Origin: an uncultured Collinsella sp. | Lineage (GTDB): Bacteria; Actinomycetota; Coriobacteriia; Coriobacteriales; Coriobacteriaceae | DNA length: 64,000 bases | Direction of reading: 5' to 3' | Assembly: GCA_934667065.1 (NCBI GenBank) | Contig: CAKULD010000003.1 | Location: forward strand, 1-64,000 | Shown here: in pieces, positions 17,633 through 25,940 of the stretch | Numbering within the stretch: position 1 is the first letter of the stretch | How the letters are laid out: each line of letters starts with the position of its first letter | Position numbers and translations under genes: made by a program | The notes under the pieces: model-generated | Databases searched by the model: none | What the model was told of the DNA's origin: nothing | The model's input: the letters and a program-made list of their open reading frames with translations, nothing else

Positions 17633-17665
17633 AGGGCGCTCTGGGAGACCAGGGCGCCCTTTTGC
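17633..17665 (+). terminator. Rho-independent terminator after rplI
   Basis: A 12-bp stem (17633-17644 with 17649-17660) with loop GAGA and a following TTTTGC tract. Confidence 0.88.
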
Positions 17666-17823
17666 TTTTTAGCGCTCTGCAGGTGCCATAGAAGACGGTG
17701 CGGTGAGGTCTATTTGTGGGACCGTTCATCCGTTTCGTTCGGTGATGATTGTCGAGGCACGGCTCGTCTGAAGGCCGCGGCTGATACTATGGATGCTCGC
17801 AAGCGATATGAATGAGGATGCTC

Positions 17824-19215
17824 ATGGCATATGACGATAGGGAGACCGGGCTGACGGTTGAGGACCGCGGCTCCAAGTTGGGTCTTCCCCAAAACCAAGA
17901 TGCAGAGGCCAACGTACTGGCCGCTATGCTGCTATCGCCCGAGGTGGTCGAGGAGGCCCAGGTCGAGCTGCAGCCCGATGACTTCTACCGGCCCATTCAT
18001 AAGACCATCTATACCGCGATGGTCGATATGTACAACAGCCGCATCCCCATCGACTCCATCTCGCTGATCGATTACCTGCGCAGCATCAACAAGCTCGATG
18101 CCGTGGGCGGCGAGGCGTACATTTTGGAGCTGATGGGCCAGACCCTGTCGCTCGTCAGCTGGCAGCACCACGCCGCCATCGTGCGCCGCGACTCGATGCT
18201 GCGCGAGCTGATTGGCGCCACCAACGAGATTAACGCGCTGGCCTATAACGCTCCCACCGACACCAAAGAGGTCGTTGAGCTGGCCGAGAGCAAGCTGCTC
18301 AAGGTCACCGCGCGCGAGGTCAAGTCGAGCTACAAGACGCTGACCGAGTTTATGGTCGAGGCCTATAACGAGGCCGAGGAAGTGTGTCAGGCCGGTGGCC
18401 AGGCCGCGGGCGTGCCCACGGGTTTCCCGTCGCTCGACCGCATGCTCATGGGTTTCCGCGAGGGCCAGCTCATCATTATCGGCGCCCGTCCTGCCGTGGG
18501 TAAGACGTCGTTCGCTCTGAACCTGGCGCTCAACGCCGCCGCTGCGGGTTATACCGTCGGCTTCTTCTCGCTGGAGATGTCGGGCAAGGAAATTGCCCAG
18601 CGCCTGATTTGCGCCTATGCCATGATCTCGATCAGCGACTTCCGTATGGGCCGCATTAGCCCCGAGCAGTGGGCCAACATCAATGAGGCCACGCAGACCT
18701 TGTCCAAGCTCGACATTTTGATCGACGACACGCCCGGCACCACGGTGACCGAGATCCGCGCCAAGAGCCGCCGTATGCTCCATAACAAGGAGAAGGCCAT
18801 CATCATCCTGGACTACTTGCAGCTGGTGAGTCCTCCGCCGGGGCGCCGCTCCGAGAGCCGTACCGTCGAGGTTTCGGAGATGTCGCGTGGTCTGAAGATC
18901 ATGGCCAAGGAGCTCAAGATCCCGCTCATCGCGCTGTCGCAGCTGTCGCGTCAGGTCGAATCCCGTACTGGCAAGCGCCCGCAGCTGTCCGACCTGCGTG
19001 AATCGGGCTCCATCGAGCAAGACGCCGACATCGTTATGTTCTTGGACCGCTCCGCCGATGAGGCCGAGGCCTCGCGCGACGATCGACCCGACGAGGGCGT
19101 CACGCGTATCGTCGTGGCCAAGAACCGTTCGGGCCCGATCGGTGACGTCGACCTGATGTTCCTGCCGGCATCCACCAAGTTCTATGAGCTTGATGGGGCG
19201 CATACCGAGGAGTAG
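17824..19215 (+). CDS. dnaB: replicative DNA helicase DnaB
   Basis: A 463-residue DnaB. The N-terminal domain begins PQNQDAEANVLAAMLLSPEV; the RecA-like domain has Walker A GARPAVGKTSF (about 220-230), Walker B IIILDYLQL, and the DnaB motifs FSLEMSGKEIAQRL, LSQLSRQVESR, LSDLRESGSIEQDAD. It unwinds DNA at the replication fork. ATG 17824 is preferred because GAGGA sits seven bases upstream; ATG at 17812 in the same frame is an alternative adding four residues. It lies downstream of rplI, as in many bacteria, but behind a terminator. Confidence 0.97.
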   Translation: MAYDDRETGLTVEDRGSKLGLPQNQDAEANVLAAMLLSPEVVEEAQVELQPDDFYRPIHKTIYTAMVDMYNSRIPIDSISLIDYLRSINKLDAVGGEAYILELMGQTLSLVSWQHHAAIVRRDSMLRELIGATNEINALAYNAPTDTKEVVELAESKLLKVTAREVKSSYKTLTEFMVEAYNEAEEVCQAGGQAAGVPTGFPSLDRMLMGFREGQLIIIGARPAVGKTSFALNLALNAAAAGYTVGFFSLEMSGKEIAQRLICAYAMISISDFRMGRISPEQWANINEATQTLSKLDILIDDTPGTTVTEIRAKSRRMLHNKEKAIIILDYLQLVSPPPGRRSESRTVEVSEMSRGLKIMAKELKIPLIALSQLSRQVESRTGKRPQLSDLRESGSIEQDADIVMFLDRSADEAEASRDDRPDEGVTRIVVAKNRSGPIGDVDLMFLPASTKFYELDGAHTEE

Positions 19216-19306
19216 GACAGGCGCCCGTTGCACGGGTATACTGGGAATGTTTTGTGCTTCTGCACGCTTGCGGCGTGCAGACAGTCCATGTATGTAAGGA
19301 GTAAAC

Positions 19307-20593
19307 ATGCCGTCAACCGTTTTGGTCGGTGCCCAGTGGGGCGATGAGGGCAAGGGTAAGATCTGCGACCTGGTCGCCGGCGACTTCGATGCCGTCGTGC
19401 GCTATTCGGGCGGCAACAACGCCGGCCACACCATCGTCGTCAACGGCAAGAAGTACGGCCTGCACCAGGTGCCCTCCGGCATCATGTATTCCGACCACGT
19501 GTCGGTGATCGGTAACGGCTGCGTCGTCAACCCCAAGGTTGTCCTTGAGGAGATCGACATGTTCGAGGCCGACGGCATCACCACCAAGAACCTCAAGATC
19601 AGTGGCAACGCGCATGTCATCATGCCGTACCACATCGATCTGGATGGCGCTTTTGAGCAGAAGCTCGGCAAGAAGAACATCGGCACCACCAAGCGCGGCA
19701 TCGGCCCGTGCTATCAGGACAAGATGGCCCGCATTGGCCTGCGCATGCAGGACATGCTGGACGAGGAGCTGTTCCGCGACAAGCTGGAGACCGCTCTTGC
19801 CCGTGTGAACCCCGAGCTCGAGCTCATCTACAACCTGCCCACCTATACCGTGGACCAGATCTGCGATGAGTACCTGCCCATGGCCGAGCGCCTGCGCCCC
19901 TACATCACCGAGACGAGCCTGCTGCTCAACAACATGATCGACGAGGGCAAGGACCTGCTGTTTGAGGGCGCCCAGGCGACGCTGCTCGATATCGACCACG
20001 GCACCTATCCGTACGTGACGTCCTCCAACTGCACCGCCGGCGGCGCTATCACCGGCTCCGGCGTGGGTATGAAGAACGTTGACCGCGTGCTGGGCGTCAT
20101 GAAGGCCTACATCACCCGCGTCGGTTCGGGCCCCATGCCCACCGAGCTTTCCTACGAGTCCGAGGCCGGCCACACGCTGACCGAGGAGGGCTATGAGTAC
20201 GGCGTGACCACCGGTCGCCGTCGTCGCTGCGGTTGGTTCGACGGCCCCATCGCCAACTACGCCTCGCGTGTCAACGGCCTCACCGATATCGCCCTGACCA
20301 AGCTCGACGTGCTTTCGGCCTTCGACACCATCAAGGTGTGCGTTGCCTACGACGTCGACGGCGAGCGCTATACGAGCGTGCCCGAGCATCAGGTGCGCTT
20401 TGAGAACGCCAAGCCCATCTACGAGGAGCTCCCTGGTTGGAAGTGCGATATCACCGGTTGCCGCAGCTTTGACGAGCTGCCGCAGGAGGCTCAGGACTAC
20501 GTGGCATTTATCGAGGATCTGGCACACACCCGCGTGACGTTCATTGGCGTCGGCGCCGGTCGCGAGCAGATCATCAACCGATTCTGGAAGTAA
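19307..20593 (+). CDS. purA: adenylosuccinate synthetase
   Basis: A 428-residue PurA, full length. The phosphate loop GAQWGDEGKGK (8-18) and GNNAGHT bind GTP and IMP; other family motifs are GIGPCYQDKMAR, LLFEGAQATLLDIDHGTYPYVTSSN (shown in part: EGAQATLLDIDHGTYP) and TTGRRRRCGWFD. It makes adenylosuccinate from IMP and aspartate, the first step to AMP. GTAAGGAG upstream supports the start. A small hairpin (CTGCACGC, 19261-19281) lies in the leader. It sits between dnaB and purD. Confidence 0.98.
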   Translation: MPSTVLVGAQWGDEGKGKICDLVAGDFDAVVRYSGGNNAGHTIVVNGKKYGLHQVPSGIMYSDHVSVIGNGCVVNPKVVLEEIDMFEADGITTKNLKISGNAHVIMPYHIDLDGAFEQKLGKKNIGTTKRGIGPCYQDKMARIGLRMQDMLDEELFRDKLETALARVNPELELIYNLPTYTVDQICDEYLPMAERLRPYITETSLLLNNMIDEGKDLLFEGAQATLLDIDHGTYPYVTSSNCTAGGAITGSGVGMKNVDRVLGVMKAYITRVGSGPMPTELSYESEAGHTLTEEGYEYGVTTGRRRRCGWFDGPIANYASRVNGLTDIALTKLDVLSAFDTIKVCVAYDVDGERYTSVPEHQVRFENAKPIYEELPGWKCDITGCRSFDELPQEAQDYVAFIEDLAHTRVTFIGVGAGREQIINRFWK

Positions 20594-20615
20594 TCGGCAC
20601 TATTTGGTTATTGCG

Positions 20616-20664
20616 ATATACCCCTTTGCAGCCCGAGCGGGCGGCCGAGGGGTATATTTGCTTT
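20616..20664 (+). terminator. hairpin terminator between purA and purD
   Basis: Arms ATATACCCCT and AGGGGTATAT (20616-20625 with 20648-20657) enclose an inner GCCC-GGGC stem and are followed by TTTGCTTTG. Confidence 0.75.
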
Positions 20665-20714
20665 GTAATGGGCCCGCATGGTTGGCGGGCCGTTCATCCA
20701 TAGAGGAGGCACCC

Positions 20715-22019
20715 TTGAAGGCGGACACTCAAACCATCGACATCCTGTTGTTGGGCAGCGGCGGCCGCGAGCATGCTTTGGCAGCAAAGCTCGCAGCATC
20801 ACCGCGCGCCGGCAAGCTCTACATCGCGCCGGGTAACGGCGGCACCGCGAGTTGTGGCGAGAGCGTTGTTCTCGACGATTGCGATCCTGCAGCCGTGGCG
20901 GCGTTTGCCCAGAGCCACGGATGCGGACTCGTGGTGATTGGCCCCGAGGCTCCGCTCGTGGCGGGCGTAGCCGATGCCGTGCGCGCGGCGGGCATTCCCT
21001 GCTTTGGTCCGGGCGCCGAGGGCGCTCAGATGGAGGGCTCCAAGCTGTTCTCCAAGCAGCTCATGGAGCGTGCGGGCATTCCGACGGCTGCCTACGGCTC
21101 GTTTACCGATGAGGCTTCGGCGCTTGCCTATGTGCGCGAGCAGGGCGCCCCGCTGGTCGTGAAGGCCGACGGCTTGGCCGCGGGCAAGGGCGTTATCGTG
21201 GCGACCGAGCTTTCGCAGGCCGAGGAGGCTGTTCGTGAGTGCTTTGGCGGCACCTTTGGCGATGCCGGCAACACCGTGGTTATCGAGGAAATGCTCGTTG
21301 GCCCCGAGTGCTCGCTGCTGGCCTTTACCGACGGCAAGACCGTGCGTCCCATGGCCACATCGCAGGACCACAAGCGCGCGCTCGAGGGCGATCTTGGCCC
21401 CAACACCGGCGGCATGGGCGTTTACAGCCCGGTGCCCATCGTGACTGACGAGGAGCACGCCACCATGGTGGCGGTCATGGAGCAGACCGTGGCCGAGCTT
21501 GCTGCCGAGGGCATCGACTACCGCGGCTGCCTGTACGGCGGCTTTATGCTCACCCCCGCCGGCCCCAAGGTGCTGGAGTTCAACGCCCGCTTTGGCGACC
21601 CCGAGACGCAGGTCGTGCTGCCGCGCCTCAAGAACGACCTGGTCGAGGTTATGCTCGCCTGCGCCAACTGCGAGCTTGATCAGATTGAGCTCGATTGGCG
21701 TGACGAGTGGGCTGTGGCTGTTGTCCTGACGAGTGCGGGCTACCCCGGCAGCTATGAGAAGGGCAAAGTCATTACCGGCATCGCCGACGCTGAGGCCATG
21801 GAGAACGTGACCGTGTACCATGCCGGCACCGCCGTGGTGGACGGTCAGCTCGTGACCAACGGTGGCCGAGTGCTTGCCGTGACCGCGCTGGGCGACACGT
21901 TCGAGAACGCTCGTAACCTTGCCTACGAGGCCTGCGAGAAGATTGATTTTGAGGGCAAGACCCTGCGCCACGACATTGGCCTGCGCGCGCTGCGTGGCCG
22001 CGACGCCTGGGATGCCTAA
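20715..22019 (+). CDS. purD: phosphoribosylamine--glycine ligase (GAR synthetase)
   Basis: A 434-residue PurD, an ATP-grasp enzyme joining phosphoribosylamine and glycine in step two of purine synthesis. Motifs: LLLGSGGREHALAAKLA at the N-terminus, VIGPEAPLVAGVAD, VKADGLAAGKGVIVA in the ATP-grasp fold, TGGMGVYSP and EFNARFGDPETQ with metal-binding residues. The start is TTG at 20715, six bases after GAGGAGG; upstream in-frame codons run through the purA terminator and were rejected. It follows purA and precedes a Nudix gene. Confidence 0.96.
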   Translation: MKADTQTIDILLLGSGGREHALAAKLAASPRAGKLYIAPGNGGTASCGESVVLDDCDPAAVAAFAQSHGCGLVVIGPEAPLVAGVADAVRAAGIPCFGPGAEGAQMEGSKLFSKQLMERAGIPTAAYGSFTDEASALAYVREQGAPLVVKADGLAAGKGVIVATELSQAEEAVRECFGGTFGDAGNTVVIEEMLVGPECSLLAFTDGKTVRPMATSQDHKRALEGDLGPNTGGMGVYSPVPIVTDEEHATMVAVMEQTVAELAAEGIDYRGCLYGGFMLTPAGPKVLEFNARFGDPETQVVLPRLKNDLVEVMLACANCELDQIELDWRDEWAVAVVLTSAGYPGSYEKGKVITGIADAEAMENVTVYHAGTAVVDGQLVTNGGRVLAVTALGDTFENARNLAYEACEKIDFEGKTLRHDIGLRALRGRDAWDA

Positions 22020-22040
22020 AGTCCGAGAGGGATGAGACGG

Positions 22041-22736
22041 ATGGACGAGAAGAACGAAGAACTCGTGGACGCGCAGATCGTCGAGGAAGATAGCCGCGCG
22101 TACGGACACGCCGAGGGCGAGCCGGGTGGCGAGGTTGTCGACGAGCCGATGCTGGTACTGGGCGATGACGACCCGCACGATGCCGAGCTGCACGAGAAGA
22201 TTCTTTCGGAGGAGTGCGCCTGGAAGGGCAAAATCCTCGACGTCCACCGTCTTGAGGTTGAGCTGCCCAACGGTCACCGCAGCGCCCGCGATGTGATTCG
22301 ACATCCTGGCGCGGCGGCCGTTGTGGCGCTGACCGAGAGCGGCAAGATCGTGCTGGTGCGTCAGTACCGCACCGCCATCGACCGCGTGACGGTCGAGATT
22401 CCCGCCGGTAAGCTCGATCCGGGCGAGGATCCGCTCGATTGCGCCAAGCGCGAGCTGCACGAGGAGACGGGCTTTAGGGCCGGCCGCATTCGCTTTTTGA
22501 CGTCGATTGTCACGACCTGCGGCTTCTGCGACGAGATCATTCACATCTACTTGGCTACGAAGCTCGAGTTCGACGCGCCCAACCCCGACGACGATGAGTT
22601 CGTCAACGTTGACCTGGTGCCGCTGCACGAGCTGATCGACGCCGTGCTCGACGGCAAGATCGAGGATGCCAAGACCGTCGTGGGCGCCTTGGCGTGCGAC
22701 AGTATTGCGCACCGTTTAGGTGGCGCGGAACTGTAG
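22041..22736 (+). CDS. Nudix hydrolase, ADP-ribose pyrophosphatase type
   Basis: A 231-residue Nudix protein. The Nudix box is intact: G at GKLDPGEDPLD, then AKRELHEETGF with the RELHEE metal-binding core. The upstream strand HPGAAAVVALTESGKIVLVRQYR and the EIPAGKLDPGE segment are typical of ADP-ribose pyrophosphatases, which split ADP-ribose to AMP and ribose 5-phosphate. An extra acidic N-terminal region of about 45 residues is unusual. ATG 22041 is preferred, with GAGAGG ten bases upstream; ATG 22032 sits too close to it. It follows purD by 21 bases, probably in one transcript. Confidence 0.9.
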   Translation: MDEKNEELVDAQIVEEDSRAYGHAEGEPGGEVVDEPMLVLGDDDPHDAELHEKILSEECAWKGKILDVHRLEVELPNGHRSARDVIRHPGAAAVVALTESGKIVLVRQYRTAIDRVTVEIPAGKLDPGEDPLDCAKRELHEETGFRAGRIRFLTSIVTTCGFCDEIIHIYLATKLEFDAPNPDDDEFVNVDLVPLHELIDAVLDGKIEDAKTVVGALACDSIAHRLGGAEL

Positions 22737-22774
22737 CGAGCGAAATAACCTCGCAGGTTTGTATAAGTCAGCGA

Positions 22775-22872
22775 AAGTGCTCCATTTGAGGCAAGGTGGC
22801 CTGAAAGAGGAGGGAAGCGTATGGATATACGCGACCGACGATTGAAGGCCAGGTTGTCCAAATGGAGCACTT
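22775..22872. repeat. inverted repeat in the leader of the ABC exporter gene
   Basis: Terminal arms AAGTGCTCCATTTG (22775-22788) and its exact complement (22859-22872) enclose about 70 bases with partial further pairing (GGCCT/AGGCC) and a central hairpin GCGTATGGATATACGC. A second small hairpin, ACGCGGTTT/AAACCGCGT, follows just before the ABC gene start. Confidence 0.75.
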
Positions 22873-22919
22873 GCAGCGTCGAGACGAAACGCGGTTTGGT
22901 AAAACCGCGTAAGGTGATT

Positions 22920-24692
22920 ATGTTTAAGAGGTTTTTATCCTATTACAAGCCCCAGATGGGGCTTTTTGTTGCCGATACTGTTTGCGCTCTGGTGCTTGCC
23001 GCCATTGACCTGGCGTTCCCTATCATTCTGCGCAATCTGACCGGCGGGCTCTTTACCCAAGGTCAGGCTGCCATTATGCAGGCGCTCGGCATGATTGCGG
23101 TGGGTCTGGTGCTGATGTATGCCATTCGCTGTGCCTGCCGCTACTTTGTGAGCTATTGGGGCCATGTGATGGGCGCGCGCATGGAGTCCAAGATGCGCGA
23201 GGACCTGTTCGATCAGTACGAGCGCTTTAGCTTTACGTACTTTGATCGCAACAGCTCGGGCGACATGATGAGCCGCGTCGTCAACGACCTGTTCGACATC
23301 TGCGAGGCGGCGCATCACGTGCCCGAGTGGATCATCATCTGCGGCATCGAGATTATCGGCTCGTTTGTGATTCTGTTTACTATTGCCCCGGTGCTGGCGC
23401 TCGCCATGGCTGTGGTGACGGCGGCGTTCGCGGTCATCATGTTTTGGCAGAACATGCGCATGCGCGAGGTCTTTAGCGACAACCGTAAAAAGATCAGTGG
23501 CATCAATGCGCAGCTGCAGGACTCGCTGGCGGGCATGCGCGTGGTCAAGAGTTTTGCGAACGAGGAGACCGAGCGCTCCAAGTTCCGCGTCTCCAACAAT
23601 CGCTACCTTTCCTCCAAAGAGAATATGTACCACGCCATGGGCGTCTATACCGCGACGTATGGCCTGCTCTCGGGCGTACTGTACGTGATCGTGGTGCTGC
23701 TGGGCGGTTGGTTGGTGGCTCAAGGCCAGCTGCAAGCGGTCGATATGGCGACCTTTGCGCTCTACATTTCGCTCTTCTGCACGCCGCTCGAGACGCTCGT
23801 CAACTCGGCCGAGATGTATCAGAAGGCCATTGCCGGGTTTAAGCGCATGGACGAGGTACTTTCGACCGCGCCGGATATTCAGGACAAGCCGGGCGCCACG
23901 GACCTGCAGGTGACCGCCGGCGCTGTTGAGTATCACGACGTGTGCTTTAGCTACGAGGATGTTGAGCTGGGCGAGGGCGGTGCCGACGAGCGGCCTGTGA
24001 TCGACCATATGGATCTGTCCATCAAACCCGGTCAGACTATCGCGTTGGTCGGCCCCTCTGGCGGTGGTAAGTCCACGACCTGCTCGCTGCTGCCGCGCTT
24101 TTATGACGTGGCTGCCGGATCCATCAGCATCGACGGTCAGGACGTGCGTGATGTGACGCAGCAGAGCCTGCGCCGCGCCATCGGCCTGGTGCAGCAGGAC
24201 GTCTACCTGTTCGATGGCACGATCGGCGAGAATATCGCCTACGGCAAGCCCGGTGCCACGGCAGAAGAAATCGCCGAGGCCGCTCGCCGCGCCAATATCG
24301 ACGCGTTTATCGAGTCGCTGCCGCAGGGCTACGACACCGTGGTGGGTGAGCGCGGTAGCCGTCTTTCGGGCGGTCAGAAGCAGCGCGTCGCCATCGCGCG
24401 CGTGTTTCTCAAGAACCCCAAGATCCTTATCTTGGATGAGGCGACGAGCGCTCTGGATAACGAGAGCGAGGAGGCGGTGCAGGAGTCGCTTGAGGAGTTG
24501 GCGCGCGGCCGCACCACGATCATCATCGCCCATCGTCTGTCGACCATTAAGCATGCCGACGAAATCGCGACCGTTGAGCATGGTCGCGTTGTGGAGCGTG
24601 GCACGCACGAGGAGCTTCTCGCACGTGGCGGCACCTATGCCCGTTACTATCGAATGCAGTTCGAAGGTGCGCGTGCGCACGAGCTCGACTGA
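22920..24692 (+). CDS. ABC exporter half-transporter (permease fused to ATPase)
   Basis: A 590-residue protein with an N-terminal six-helix ABC exporter membrane domain (about 1-320; note YFDRNSSGDMMSRVVNDL typical of this family) and a C-terminal nucleotide-binding domain with Walker A GPSGGGKST (about 379-387), Q-loop, signature LSGGQ (about 482), Walker B ILILDEAT and the switch His in IIAHRLST. It should dimerise, or pair with another half, to export a lipid, drug or peptide; the substrate cannot be told. The start at 22920 has TAAGGTG upstream; an upstream in-frame ATG at 22821 lies inside the repeat and was rejected. It is followed closely by an unknown membrane gene. Confidence 0.93.
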   Translation: MFKRFLSYYKPQMGLFVADTVCALVLAAIDLAFPIILRNLTGGLFTQGQAAIMQALGMIAVGLVLMYAIRCACRYFVSYWGHVMGARMESKMREDLFDQYERFSFTYFDRNSSGDMMSRVVNDLFDICEAAHHVPEWIIICGIEIIGSFVILFTIAPVLALAMAVVTAAFAVIMFWQNMRMREVFSDNRKKISGINAQLQDSLAGMRVVKSFANEETERSKFRVSNNRYLSSKENMYHAMGVYTATYGLLSGVLYVIVVLLGGWLVAQGQLQAVDMATFALYISLFCTPLETLVNSAEMYQKAIAGFKRMDEVLSTAPDIQDKPGATDLQVTAGAVEYHDVCFSYEDVELGEGGADERPVIDHMDLSIKPGQTIALVGPSGGGKSTTCSLLPRFYDVAAGSISIDGQDVRDVTQQSLRRAIGLVQQDVYLFDGTIGENIAYGKPGATAEEIAEAARRANIDAFIESLPQGYDTVVGERGSRLSGGQKQRVAIARVFLKNPKILILDEATSALDNESEEAVQESLEELARGRTTIIIAHRLSTIKHADEIATVEHGRVVERGTHEELLARGGTYARYYRMQFEGARAHELD

Positions 24693-24711
24693 TTGATATG
24701 ACAGGAAGTTT

Positions 24712-25671
24712 ATGGCTGATAAGAACCCTTTGACTCCGGAAGAAGTGACGGAGTTATTCTCCGAAATCGACGCATCCGGCGTCTTGGATCCTACGCTCGC
24801 CAAAAAGCGCACCGAGCGCATGCGCGAGAAGGAAGCCGCGGCCAAACGCGGTGACAAGGCGGCGTTGGCTCAGCTGCGCAGCGAGGACCGCGCGAGTCAG
24901 GCGAAGCATATCGACCCGTTGTCCGAGGACGACCCTTCGGGCTCGCAGGTGAGCCATACCATTACGAAGACCGCCATGGCCGTGGTCATTACCATCTTGG
25001 TACTGATTGTGGGCATGCAGATTGGCTACGGCGTGATGCGTCGTCTGAATACCGCCAACCTTTCCGAGAGCGTTTCGGTGGATACCGTTTCCACGGCGCT
25101 GAAGGGCGGGCTCGAATGGGGCAACGGCTTTACGCAGTTCCCGCTCGAGTTTACCGTTGACGAGGCGGACGAGCGCACGGGTACGGTTGAGGTAACGGTG
25201 CTGGACACGTCGTCTGCCAATGAGCTTGAGCTGCTGTCCAACGGGCAGATTCAGGCGGCGGCGCTTGCGACCAACGCCCTGCTCAACGATAAGATTGACC
25301 GTGTGGTGTATAACGTGCACGCCTACATTGATGAGGACAGCAAGATTCAGCACGATTCTTTCTTTGGCATGTTTCCTGCGCAGGGCCACCAGAGCGCCAT
25401 CCTGACGTTTGTGTGGACTAAGAGCTCGTCGAACGCTACGAATATCGACTGGAAGATGCGTATCGTGAGCATGGACGACACCATTGCCGAGCGCATTCAG
25501 AAGCAGGTGAACTCGGTGTCGTCGCTGATTGAGGATCCGGTGGTGAGCCAGACCAAGATTGACGAGGAGAATGCCGAGCGCAATCTGGAGCACCGCCTGC
25601 ACGGTCGCGAGATTTTCCGCGGCGGCAAACCCGACCGCACACCGTCCGATCTGCTGGAGCAGGACAAATAA
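24712..25671 (+). CDS. single-pass membrane protein of unknown function
   Basis: A 319-residue protein I cannot assign. It has a charged, helical cytoplasmic N-terminus (about 1-80), one membrane segment (about 85-105, TAMAVVITILVLIVGMQIGY) and an extracytoplasmic domain of about 200 residues with alternating strands (TGTVEVTVLDTSSANELELL). The topology is a type II membrane protein. It begins 19 bases after the ABC exporter and probably shares its transcript, so a link to that transporter is possible. A terminator and a striking 34-bp inverted repeat follow. Confidence 0.75.
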   Translation: MADKNPLTPEEVTELFSEIDASGVLDPTLAKKRTERMREKEAAAKRGDKAALAQLRSEDRASQAKHIDPLSEDDPSGSQVSHTITKTAMAVVITILVLIVGMQIGYGVMRRLNTANLSESVSVDTVSTALKGGLEWGNGFTQFPLEFTVDEADERTGTVEVTVLDTSSANELELLSNGQIQAAALATNALLNDKIDRVVYNVHAYIDEDSKIQHDSFFGMFPAQGHQSAILTFVWTKSSSNATNIDWKMRIVSMDDTIAERIQKQVNSVSSLIEDPVVSQTKIDEENAERNLEHRLHGREIFRGGKPDRTPSDLLEQDK

Positions 25672-25681
25672 AGCAAAGTCA

Positions 25682-25718
25682 CCCCGCGTGAGCCGCCAGC
25701 CCACACGGGGCGATTTTT
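25682..25718 (+). terminator. hairpin terminator after the membrane protein gene
   Basis: CCCCGCGTG (25682-25690) pairs with CACACGGGG (25702-25710) with one mismatch, followed by GATTTTTC. Confidence 0.75.
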
Positions 25719-25800
25719 CTGGGACGGGGATGAAAAAATCATTCTGCCCACCAAGCACACGCTTGTCAGAATGATTTTTTCATCCCCGTCCCAGAAAAAT
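25713..25800. repeat. 34-bp perfect inverted repeat before carA
   Basis: Arms at 25713-25746 and 25767-25800 are perfect reverse complements over 34 bp, around a 20-base centre. The arm contains GGGACGGGGATGAAAAAATC. The left arm overlaps the T-tract of the preceding terminator. As RNA it would form one very stable hairpin upstream of the carA promoter region. Confidence 0.95.
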
Positions 25801-25940
25801 CATTATGCATAGAAAGTCATAATTATCATTTCGTAAACATTTCGATGAAATTAACGCCATGGCACATACTTGCGGTTACAATACCGCGAGGCCTAACTAC
25901 CAACCTTTAAGCCGGTCCCGTGAGACCGGGAAGGAGAACT
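25801..25940 (+). promoter_or_regulatory. carAB upstream region
   Basis: AT-rich stretch before carA. TACAAT at about 25878 is a possible -10 box without a well-spaced -35. TCATAATTATCA near 25820 could be half of an arginine-repressor box, but the match is partial. A short hairpin CCGGTC/GACCGG (25913-25930) lies directly before the ribosome site AAGGAG and could influence translation. Confidence 0.35.

Noticed and set aside
20544..20714. An extended purD start upstream of the TTG
   Set aside because: The extension would run back into purA and through its terminator, while a strong ribosome site lies just before the TTG.
24712..25671. Assignment of this membrane protein as a sporulation or division protein
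   Set aside because: Single-pass topology alone is not evidence, and no family motif supports it.
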